Source of the DNA: Streptomyces sp. Ag109_O5-1
Lineage (GTDB): Bacteria > Actinomycetota > Actinomycetes > Streptomycetales > Streptomycetaceae
DNA: 64,000 nucleotides
NCBI RefSeq assembly: GCF_003814875.1
Contig: NZ_RKQF01000001.1
Span: 6,386,001 to 6,450,000, forward strand
Direction of reading: 5' to 3'
Below are positions 33,728-41,095 of the stretch, piece after piece. A program made the translations under genes and the position numbers. The notes below the pieces were generated by a model. The model was not told the origin of the DNA, made no database searches, and saw nothing but the letters and a program-made list of their open reading frames with translations. Position 1 is the first letter of the stretch; the number at the start of each line of letters is the position of its first letter.

Positions 33728-34570
33728 GTGCCCAAGGTGTCCTCGGTGGTCGTCCCCTATGCGACGTACCTGCGTGTGTACGAGCCGCTGGCCGCCTTCC
33801 CGGAGCCCGAGCGCGACCACTGGACGCGCTACGCCCGCCGTCCGGGCCGGCCCTCGTACCAGGACGAACTCCGCCGTTCCCTGGCCGACTTGCTGCCCAC
33901 CCCGCCGATCCCGGTGCCGGTGAAGGAGAGCGGCGACGCCTTCGTCCTGGAGGTCGACGGTGTCGTGTGCGTCTGCCCCTGGCGGACCCGGCTGCGTGGC
34001 TGGCAGGCCCTCCAGGAGCTGTCCGAGGAGCTGCCGAAGACGGTCCTGGACGCGATGCTGCCCCCGGTGGTCCGGCGCCAGGCCACGGTGGACTACGAGC
34101 GCTGGCTGGTCCGCAACCCCGACTCGCGGCCCTGGATCCGTACGGCGACCTGGCAGGTGCCGCTGAACTGGTTCGTGCTGGTCTCCGACGCGGAGCGCCG
34201 GTACGAGAAGGGCACCGGCGAGATCCCGCCGATGCTGCGCTACCGCACGCCGATGGTGCAGGCCCGGCGCCGGGTGGCCCGGGCGCTGCGCACGCTCAGG
34301 GACACCATCGAGGAAGGGCCGCTGACCGACGGTCTGACGGACGTCGGCCGCTGGCTGGAGGAGTTCCACCCGCGCTCGCTGGTCGAGCTGGACTACGGCG
34401 GCCTGGTGCACGCGGTGCCGGCCGGCGATCTGGAGGACGACCATTCGGCGGCCGATGTGGCGGCCGGTATCGAGGCGTTGCGCCAGGGCGACGGGGCCGC
34501 GGCCGGGGAGGCGTACGGGCGGCTGGTGGAGCGGTGGCGGGCGGTGCGGGACCGCCGGTCCGCGAATTGA
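33728..34570 (+). CDS. Conserved unknown protein upstream of bldC
   Basis: A 280-residue soluble protein without signal or membrane helices and without a domain I recognise. Notable features are a Tyr/Arg-rich start (VVPYATYLRVYEPLAAFPEPER) and a C-terminal helical segment with an acidic LEDDHSAADVAAGI. The GTG at 33728 follows GGAGGGAG. Proteins like this precede bldC in streptomycetes. Function not assigned. Confidence 0.75.
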   Translation: MPKVSSVVVPYATYLRVYEPLAAFPEPERDHWTRYARRPGRPSYQDELRRSLADLLPTPPIPVPVKESGDAFVLEVDGVVCVCPWRTRLRGWQALQELSEELPKTVLDAMLPPVVRRQATVDYERWLVRNPDSRPWIRTATWQVPLNWFVLVSDAERRYEKGTGEIPPMLRYRTPMVQARRRVARALRTLRDTIEEGPLTDGLTDVGRWLEEFHPRSLVELDYGGLVHAVPAGDLEDDHSAADVAAGIEALRQGDGAAAGEAYGRLVERWRAVRDRRSAN

Positions 34571-35188
34571 GTACCGGTCTGAGCACGGATGCCGAGTGAT
34601 CCGTATGAATGGCTGGGTTGTCTGGCCGCGGTTGCGGTCGGATGACACCTGAGTGACGTGTGGGCGGTGAGTGATGTACGTCACGGCCCAGATGCTACGA
34701 AACAACGTACGTTGACGGCACTTCAGGGAACGCACGGGACGTAGGTCCTGATCCGGGCTTTTATTCCAAGGGTGACGGATCGCACTTACACGGCTCTTGC
34801 GTCCCTTGCCACCCCTCATGCCAAAATAGGACAAGGAGTCCGGGGAGGTCTCCTTCCGTCCAAGTGTGGTGCACTGTGGGCGGATTCTCCGCATTACGTG
34901 CTTTGGGGGGTCTGGTGACTCCTGATCGTCCTGTGACTGATCGTCACAGTGGCGTGACTGTCCGCTATGGCATGGTCCATCGGCTTCCGCGGCTGATGAC
35001 TACCTGGGAGGGCAATTCCATCGGTTTGGCCGACGCGGCTGGACAGATGGTGTAGTTGTAGTGCCGAGGACAAGCCGTTCGTCCTATAACCGACTCGACT
35101 CGCGTCCACCATTTCGGGCAACGCGGGTCAAGGTGCAGAATTTAGAGGAAAGAACCGAGAAGGTTCGGTTCTCCCGAGGAGGCCGCTC
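34571..35188. other. Long bldC upstream region
   Basis: 618 bp lower in GC than the neighbours. It must hold the bldC promoter. A short open frame (GTG 34915 to stop 35055, 46 codons) follows a GGGGGG site but has poor third-position GC, so it is doubtful. A hairpin just before bldC is listed separately. TATAAC (35088-35093) is a plausible -10 box. Confidence 0.5.
35151..35172 (+). promoter_or_regulatory. Hairpin in the bldC leader
   Basis: AGAACCGA and TCGGTTCT pair around a six-base loop, ending four bases before the ribosome site GAGGAGG (35176-35182). It could influence translation initiation of bldC; untested. Confidence 0.5.
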
Positions 35189-35395
35189 ATGACCGCTCGC
35201 ACCCCTGATGCCGAGCCGCTGCTGACCCCGGCTGAGGTCGCCACCATGTTCCGTGTCGACCCCAAGACGGTCACGCGGTGGGCGAAGGCCGGCAAGCTCA
35301 CGTCCATTCGTACGCTCGGCGGACACCGCCGTTACCGCGAGGCTGAGGTCCGCGCCCTGCTCGCGGGTATCCCGCAGCAGCGCAGCGAGGCCTGA
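35189..35395 (+). CDS. bldC: Developmental regulator BldC
   Basis: A 68-residue MerR-like DNA-binding protein without effector domain. The helix-turn-helix LLTPAEVATMFRVDPKTVTRWAKAGKL is followed by wing residues RTLGGHRRYREAEV. BldC binds DNA cooperatively in head-to-tail oligomers at variable numbers of repeats and keeps Streptomyces vegetative by repressing sporulation genes. Length and sequence are complete. GAGGAGG precedes the ATG; a strong T-rich terminator follows. Confidence 0.97.
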   Translation: MTARTPDAEPLLTPAEVATMFRVDPKTVTRWAKAGKLTSIRTLGGHRRYREAEVRALLAGIPQQRSEA

Positions 35396-35911
35396 CCAAC
35401 TGAATAGCGGGCAAACCGACCGTTCCCCCAACTGGTCGGGGCGCCCGAAACCCTAGCTCCGAGCGACGCGGGACCTGCCCCAACGGGACCCACGCCCAGG
35501 CCGACCAAGAACTTCTCAGGCAAGCGATACAGGGTGCGTCGTAGATCGCGCTGGACTCCGCCGGGTCCAGCGCGATCTTTTTTGTGCGCCCATGGGCGTC
35601 CGTGGGGCCTCGGCCGACCGTAACCGGCGGCTCTGTGAGCGGCCTTGTCGGAGCCTGGGGACGGCTGTCGGATCTGCTGTGCGAGCACCCGGAGGGAGTC
35701 GGGACAGTGTCCTCAGGGTGGTGCAATTGCACATATTAAATTGACCAGTTGTAGGACAGGGGTAAGAACCCCTGAATCAGAAACTCATGCGGTGACACCC
35801 GTCACATACCGCACGGGTTGTTTGTACTGCCCCGGGTGCGCTAGAGGAGTCGTGCGAGGAACCGCACCCTTCACCGCCCCACGGGGGAACGGCCGTTGGG
35901 GCCGGCGACGG
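35396..35911. other. bldC downstream region with terminator and palindromes
   Basis: No gene. Beyond the terminator it contains a 12-bp perfect palindrome GTGCAATTGCAC (35721-35732), an unusually AT-rich stretch after it, a hairpin CAGGGG-taagaa-CCCCTG (35757-35774) and an inverted GTGAC/GTCAC. The hairpin may end the leftward DUF6274-like gene. Confidence 0.5.
35544..35583 (+). terminator. bldC intrinsic terminator
   Basis: GATCGCGCTGGAC pairs perfectly with GTCCAGCGCGATC, loop of eight, followed by seven T. One of the few classical T-tailed terminators in the window. Confidence 0.93.
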
Positions 35912-36103
35912 TCACACACCGACGGGGCCCTCCTCCTCCACGGCGTCCGCGGGGACCTCCGTGGTGTGCGGAGCGGAGGCCATGGCGAGCCGCAGGAGCT
36001 GATGGCAGACCGGGCAGTGACGGGTCAGATGTCGGTACGACGAGGCGGCCGCCAGATGGGCCCTCAGCAACGCCCGCGTCTCGTGCCGCACCGAAGCCGC
36101 CAT
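35912..36103 (-). CDS. Small CxxC protein (DUF6274-like)
   Basis: A 63-residue protein with a helical N-terminus (RHETRALLRAHLAAAS), a CPVC motif and an acidic C-terminus. The CPVC plus flanking His (YRHLTRHCPVC) could bind zinc. An ideal ribosome site (GGAGGT) precedes the ATG at 36103. I recall similar streptomycete proteins named DUF6274; this is from memory. Function unknown. Confidence 0.65.
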   Translation of the reverse strand: MAASVRHETRALLRAHLAAASSYRHLTRHCPVCHQLLRLAMASAPHTTEVPADAVEEEGPVGV

Positions 36104-36424
36104 ACGCCACCTCCAGGAGAGGGCCGAGGGGAAGCGGGCCCTGTCTTCTGGGTACCGAGCGAATGTGACGCCGTCAATGGCGCGGGCCCTTTCCCGGCCG
36201 CCCTCTTCTGGCCGCGATGCCCTGCCGCCCTGGCTTTCCGCCCGCCGCGACGGTGCTCGGCCGCGACGACGGTTCTCGGCGGTGCCGGACCGGCCGCGAC
36301 CGGTGGATTCGGCACCGTCGGCATGCGCCGTCGTGGTGGCCCGCCGCCGCGGCGGAGGAGAGAGAGGTCTCGGGTACGCAAAAGGCCCGCGTCCCTTGAC
36401 GGGACGCGGGCCTCAGCCTTCATG
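36104..36424. other. Non-coding stretch before tRNA-Asp copy 1
   Basis: 321 bp without a convincing gene. It ends in the tRNA terminator hairpin (36384-36412). It probably carries the promoter of the leftward DUF6274-like gene. Confidence 0.45.
36384..36412 (-). terminator. Terminator of tRNA-Asp copy 1
   Basis: GGCCCGCGTCCC pairs with GGGACGCGGGCC around loop ttgac; on the minus strand it is followed by TTTT. It lies 12 bases after the tRNA 3' end. Confidence 0.85.
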
Positions 36425-36499
36425 CGGTCCTGACGGGATTTGAACCCGCGGCCTCCACCTTGACAGGGTGGCGAGCACTCCAAACTGCTCCACAGGACC
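36425..36499 (-). tRNA. tRNA-Asp(GUC), copy 1
   Basis: 75 nt. Acceptor GGTCCTG/CAGGACC, anticodon loop CTGTCAA with GUC, T-loop GTTCAAATC. CCA is not encoded. Identical to the copy at 44786-44860. Confidence 0.95.
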
Positions 36500-36592
36500 A
36501 GGTTTCGCGGCACTTTGACTGCGCTGTGCTGCGAGAAGGACTGTACAGGAGGGTGAGGGTGCCGGTCGAACTCACCCAGCGTGCCCGTCCGG

Positions 36593-39500
36593 TTACGGGG
36601 CTGCCGTGTCGATCGCCTTCACGATCCGCTTGTCGGAGACCGGGTACGCCGTGCCCAGTGCGTGCGCGAAGTAGCTGACCCGGAGCTCCTCCAGCATCCA
36701 GCGGATGTCCAGCACCTGCTGCGGCACCGGCCGGCCCTTGGGGAGCTGCTCCAGGAGCCAGGCGTACTCGTCCTGCATCTCGTGGACCTTCTCCATGCGG
36801 GTGGTGTCCCGCTGGACGTTCGTCGGCATCTGCTGCAGCCGGCGGTCCGCGGCGACCAGATAGCGCATCAGGTCGGGCAGCCGTCGTATACCGGCCCACG
36901 TCACGAAGCCCGGCTTCACAAGGGCGTCCAGCTGCTTGCGCACGTCCGTCAGGTTCGCCAGCAGCACGGGGCTCCGTACGCCCTTCAGGCGGCGCTCACA
37001 GGCCTGCCAGGCGGCCAGGACCTGCTGCACCTGCGTGACCGTACGGACCGTCGTGTCGACGATCTCGGCGCGCACCTTGTCGTACAGCTTCCGGTACGAC
37101 TCCTCGTCCCACACCGGCCCCCCGAAGTCGGCGATCAGCTTGTCCGCCGCGGCCATCGCGCAGTCGTCGAAGAGGGCCTGGATCGAGCCGTGCGGGTTGG
37201 CGGAGAGCGCGAGCTTCTGGGCGTTGGTCAGCTTCTCCGACGCGAACTTCGCCGGGTTCACCGGGATGTTGCGCAGGATGAGCCGGCGCATGCCCTTCCA
37301 CATCGCCGCGGCCTGCTCCTCCTCCGTGTCGAAGAGGCGTACCGAGACCGTGTCGCCGTCGTCGACGAGGGCGGGGTACGCCTTGACCGGCTGCCCGGCC
37401 CGGCGGGTCTCGAAGACGCGGGTGAGCGTGCCGATCGTCCAGTCCGTGAGGCCCTTGCGCTCCAGGGACTCGCCGCCCTGGCGCTCCGCGGTGGCCGCGG
37501 CGGCCTGGGAGAGGGCCTGGCGCGCCTTCGGCTTCAGACGGAGCTTCAGCGCCTCCAGGTCCTTGTCCTCGGCCAGCTTCCGGCGCCGCTCGTCGACGAT
37601 CCTGAACGTGATCTTGAGGTGGTCCGGGACCCTCGCCCAGTCGAAGTCCTCGGCCTCGAAGGGGACGCCGACCATCCGCTTCAGCTCACGTGCCATGGTC
37701 GTCGTAAGAGGCTCCTGCAGGGGCACCGCCCGCTCCAGGAAGGCTTTCGCGTAGTTCGGCGCGGGGACGTAGTGGCGGCGGACGGGCTTGGGGAGGGTGC
37801 GGATCAGCTCCGTGACCACCTCTTCCCGCAGGCCCGGGATCTGCCAGTCGAAGCCCTCGTCCTCGACCTGGTTGAGGACCTGGAGCGGGATGTGCACGGT
37901 CACACCGTCCGCGTCCGCGCCCGGCTCGAACTGGTAGGTGACCCGGAACTTCAGCTGCCCCTGCCGCCAGCTGTCCGGATAGTCGGCCTTGGTGACCGCC
38001 TCCGCCGACTCCCGGATCAGCATCGCGCGCTCGAAGTCGAGGAACTCCGGCTGCTCGTGCCGCTTGTGCTTCCACCAGGAGTCGAAGTGGGCCCCGGAGA
38101 CGACGTGTTCGGGCACCCGCTGGTCGTAGAAGTCGAAGAGCGTGTCGTCGTCGACGACGATGTCCCGGCGCCGCGCCCGGTGCTCCAACTCCTCGACCTC
38201 GTTGAGGAGCCGGCGGTTGTCGGCGAAGAACTTGTGGTGGGTGCGCCAGTCGCCCTCGACCAGTGCGTTGCGAATGAAAAGCTCGCGGCTGACCTCGGGG
38301 TCGATCCGGCCGTAGTTGACCTTCCGGTCGGCGACGATCGGTACGCCGTACAGCGTGACCTTCTCGAAGGCCATCACGGCCGCCTGGTCCTTCTCCCAGT
38401 GCGGTTCGCTGTACGTCCGCTTCAGGAGGTGCCCGGCGAGGGGTTCCACCCACTCCGGCTCGATCTTCGCGTTGACCCGGGCCCAGAGTCTGCTGGTCTC
38501 CACCAGCTCGGCCGACATCACGAACCGGGGGGTCTTCTTGAACAGCGCCGAGCCCGGGAAGATGGCGAACTTCGCGTTGCGCGCGCCCAGGTACTCGTTC
38601 TTCGCGCCGTCCTTCACGTCCTTCATGCCGATGTGGGACAGGAGTCCGGCGAGAAGGGAGACGTGCACGCGGTCGCCCGGGGCGTCCTCCTCGTTGAGGT
38701 GGATGCCCATCTGCTTGGCGACCGTGCGCAGCTGCGAGTAGATGTCCTGCCACTCGCGGATGCGCAGGAAGTTCAGGTACTCCTGCTTGCACATCCGCCG
38801 GAAGGAGCTGGAGCCGCGCTCGCGCTGCTGCTCGCGGACGTACCTCCACAGGTTGAGGTAGGCGAGGAAGTCGCTGGTTTCGTCGCGGAAGCGGGCGTGC
38901 TGCTGGTCGGCCTGGGTCTGCTTGTCGGCCGGGCGTTCGCGCGGGTCCTGGATGGAGAGCGCGGCGGCGATGACCATGACCTCGCGGACACAGCCGTTCT
39001 TGTCGGCCTCCAGGACCATGCGCGCGAGCCGGGGGTCGACCGGCAGCTGGGCCAGCTTGCGGCCGCTGTCGGTGAGCCGTTTCCGGACATCCTTCTCGTC
39101 CGGGTTGAGCGCGCCCAGTTCCTGGAGCAGCTGCACACCGTCGCGGATGTTGCGGTGGTCCGGCGGGTCGATGAAGGGGAACTTCTCGATGTCGCCGAGG
39201 CCCGCCGCGGTCATCTGCAGGATGACGGAGGCAAGGTTGGTGCGCAGGATCTCGGCGTCCGTGAACTCCGGCCGGCCGAGGAAGTCCTCCTCGTCGTACA
39301 GCCGGATGCAGATGCCGTCGGACGTACGGCCGCAGCGGCCCTTGCGCTGGTTGGCGCTGGCCTGGGAAATCGGCTCGATGGGCAGCCGCTGCACCTTGGT
39401 GCGGTGGCTGTAGCGGCTGATCCGGGCGAAGCCGGGGTCGATGACGTACTTGATGCCGGGGACGGTGAGGGAGGTCTCGGCGACGTTGGTCGCCAGAACG

Positions 39501-40537
39501 ATCCTGCGCCCGGTGTGCGGCTGGAAGACCCGGTGCTGCTCGGCGTGCGAGAGCCGGGCGTACAGCGGCAGGACCTCGGTGAACCGGTACTTCTTCTTCT
39601 CCAGCGCGTCCGCCGTGTCGCGGATCTCCCGCTCTCCCGAGAGGAAGACGAGGATGTCGCCCCGCCCCTCGCCCTGGAGCTCCTCCACGGCGTCGCAGAT
39701 GGCGGTGATCTGGTCCCGGTCGGCGTCCTCGGAGTCCTCTTCGAGGAGGGGGCGGTAGCGCACCTCCACGGGGTACGTCCGGCCGCTGACCTCGACGATC
39801 GGGGCGTCGCCGAAGTGCCGGGAGAACCGCTCGGGGTCGATGGTCGCGGAGGTGATCACGACCTTCAGGTCCGGGCGCTTCGGCAGCAGCTGGGCCAGAT
39901 AGCCCAGCAGGAAGTCGATGTTGAGGGACCGCTCGTGGGCCTCGTCGATGATGATCGTGTCGTAGGCGCGCAGCTCGCGGTCGGTCTGGATCTCGGCGAG
40001 CAGGATGCCGTCCGTCATCAGCTTGATGAAGGTCGCGTCCGGGTTCACCTGGTCGGTGAAGCGGACCTTCCAGCCGACGGACTCGCCGAGCGGCGTCCGC
40101 AGCTCCTCCGCCACCCGCTCGGCGACGGTACGGGCGGCGATCCGGCGGGGCTGGGTGTGCCCGATCATGCCGCGCACCCCCCGCCCGAGCTCCAGACAGA
40201 TCTTGGGGATCTGGGTGGTCTTGCCGGAGCCGGTCTCACCGGCCACGATCACGACCTGGTGATCGCGTATCGCCTCCGCGATCTCGGCCTTCTTCTGGCT
40301 GACGGGCAGCTGCTCGGGGTACGACACGGCGGGCACGACGGCACGCCGGCCGGCCATCCGTTCCTCGGCCCTGGTCATCTCGGCCTCGATCTCGGCGAGG
40401 ACGGCGGCGCGGGCTTCCGGCTTACGGATCTTGCGCGCGCCTTCCAGCCTGCGCCCGAGCCGGTGCGCGTCGCGCAGTGAGAGCTCGGTCAGGCGGGGGG
40501 CGAGGGCGCCGAGGGCGGGGGCGGGATGCGTAGACAT
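36593..40537 (-). CDS. hrpA: ATP-dependent RNA helicase HrpA (DEAH box)
   Basis: A 1314-residue cytoplasmic helicase, close to the usual HrpA length. Walker A GETGSGKTT (residues 100-108), DEAH (198-201), SAT (TSATID), and motif VI QRKGRCGR are present, followed by the HA2/OB region and the long C-terminal DUF3418 part typical of HrpA. HrpA proteins unwind RNA and in E. coli resolve stalled ribosomes. The ATG at 40537 begins the protein. The opposite strand shows a very long open frame, which is a codon-bias artefact. Confidence 0.94.
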   Translation of the reverse strand: MSTHPAPALGALAPRLTELSLRDAHRLGRRLEGARKIRKPEARAAVLAEIEAEMTRAEERMAGRRAVVPAVSYPEQLPVSQKKAEIAEAIRDHQVVIVAGETGSGKTTQIPKICLELGRGVRGMIGHTQPRRIAARTVAERVAEELRTPLGESVGWKVRFTDQVNPDATFIKLMTDGILLAEIQTDRELRAYDTIIIDEAHERSLNIDFLLGYLAQLLPKRPDLKVVITSATIDPERFSRHFGDAPIVEVSGRTYPVEVRYRPLLEEDSEDADRDQITAICDAVEELQGEGRGDILVFLSGEREIRDTADALEKKKYRFTEVLPLYARLSHAEQHRVFQPHTGRRIVLATNVAETSLTVPGIKYVIDPGFARISRYSHRTKVQRLPIEPISQASANQRKGRCGRTSDGICIRLYDEEDFLGRPEFTDAEILRTNLASVILQMTAAGLGDIEKFPFIDPPDHRNIRDGVQLLQELGALNPDEKDVRKRLTDSGRKLAQLPVDPRLARMVLEADKNGCVREVMVIAAALSIQDPRERPADKQTQADQQHARFRDETSDFLAYLNLWRYVREQQRERGSSSFRRMCKQEYLNFLRIREWQDIYSQLRTVAKQMGIHLNEEDAPGDRVHVSLLAGLLSHIGMKDVKDGAKNEYLGARNAKFAIFPGSALFKKTPRFVMSAELVETSRLWARVNAKIEPEWVEPLAGHLLKRTYSEPHWEKDQAAVMAFEKVTLYGVPIVADRKVNYGRIDPEVSRELFIRNALVEGDWRTHHKFFADNRRLLNEVEELEHRARRRDIVVDDDTLFDFYDQRVPEHVVSGAHFDSWWKHKRHEQPEFLDFERAMLIRESAEAVTKADYPDSWRQGQLKFRVTYQFEPGADADGVTVHIPLQVLNQVEDEGFDWQIPGLREEVVTELIRTLPKPVRRHYVPAPNYAKAFLERAVPLQEPLTTTMARELKRMVGVPFEAEDFDWARVPDHLKITFRIVDERRRKLAEDKDLEALKLRLKPKARQALSQAAAATAERQGGESLERKGLTDWTIGTLTRVFETRRAGQPVKAYPALVDDGDTVSVRLFDTEEEQAAAMWKGMRRLILRNIPVNPAKFASEKLTNAQKLALSANPHGSIQALFDDCAMAAADKLIADFGGPVWDEESYRKLYDKVRAEIVDTTVRTVTQVQQVLAAWQACERRLKGVRSPVLLANLTDVRKQLDALVKPGFVTWAGIRRLPDLMRYLVAADRRLQQMPTNVQRDTTRMEKVHEMQDEYAWLLEQLPKGRPVPQQVLDIRWMLEELRVSYFAHALGTAYPVSDKRIVKAIDTAAP

Positions 40538-40611
40538 ACGCGGTCCAGGATCTCACCTCGGGGAAATTCGTGGCGAACGCTTTTGCCTCCGGCGGTTCGG
40601 CCGGGGTTGGC

Positions 40612-40974
40612 CTACTGGTTCCGCTGGGCGGGAGGGGTGGTGGAGGGAGCGGAGGTGGCGGAGGCGGCGGAGGTGGTCGCCGGGTGGGTGGCGGCAGGTG
40701 CCTGACGGGTGGCGGCGGCCGAGGACGCGATCGACTTCGCCGTGTTGGACACGGCCTTGATCCCCAGGTAGGCGGTGGTCATGCTGCTCACGGCGGTGAA
40801 CGCCGCGGTGAGGACGCCGACGATCACCGACCTGTCACCGCCGAGCCGCCAGACGCCGAAGGCCGCTACGCCGGCGATGGCGAGGTTGCTGACGACGACG
40901 GCGAGCAGGCCGTAGCGCGCCCGGGTCTTCTCCAGCTGTATGTCCTCACCGACTCTGTCCTGGTCCTCGCTCAT
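40612..40974 (-). CDS. Small two-helix membrane protein
   Basis: A 120-residue protein. A charged N-terminus (~18 residues) precedes two hydrophobic helices (about 22-44 and 48-75) and an Ala/Thr/Pro-rich tail. A GlyIleLys segment (AYLGIKAVSNTAKS) follows the second helix. No domain recognised. It lies upstream of hrpA on the same strand, 75 bp apart, and could be co-transcribed. Confidence 0.7.
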   Translation of the reverse strand: MSEDQDRVGEDIQLEKTRARYGLLAVVVSNLAIAGVAAFGVWRLGGDRSVIVGVLTAAFTAVSSMTTAYLGIKAVSNTAKSIASSAAATRQAPAATHPATTSAASATSAPSTTPPAQRNQ

Positions 40975-41095
40975 CGTCCCCGCCCGCCTCCGGTCCGTAT
41001 TGAGGTCTGTATCGATGTTCGTGCCGACGTCTGGTCGACGACGCAGAACGTAGCGTCGCGCTGCCCCGCCGCCAAGCCGATGCCGGGTCGAGGGG

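Noticed and set aside
34915..35055. 46-codon open frame upstream of bldC
   Set aside because: A GGGGGG site precedes it, but third-position GC is near random for this genome, so it is not listed as a gene.
36581..40480. 1299-codon open frame antisense to hrpA
   Set aside because: Typical antisense shadow of a long high-GC gene; no recognisable domain, whereas hrpA has all helicase motifs.
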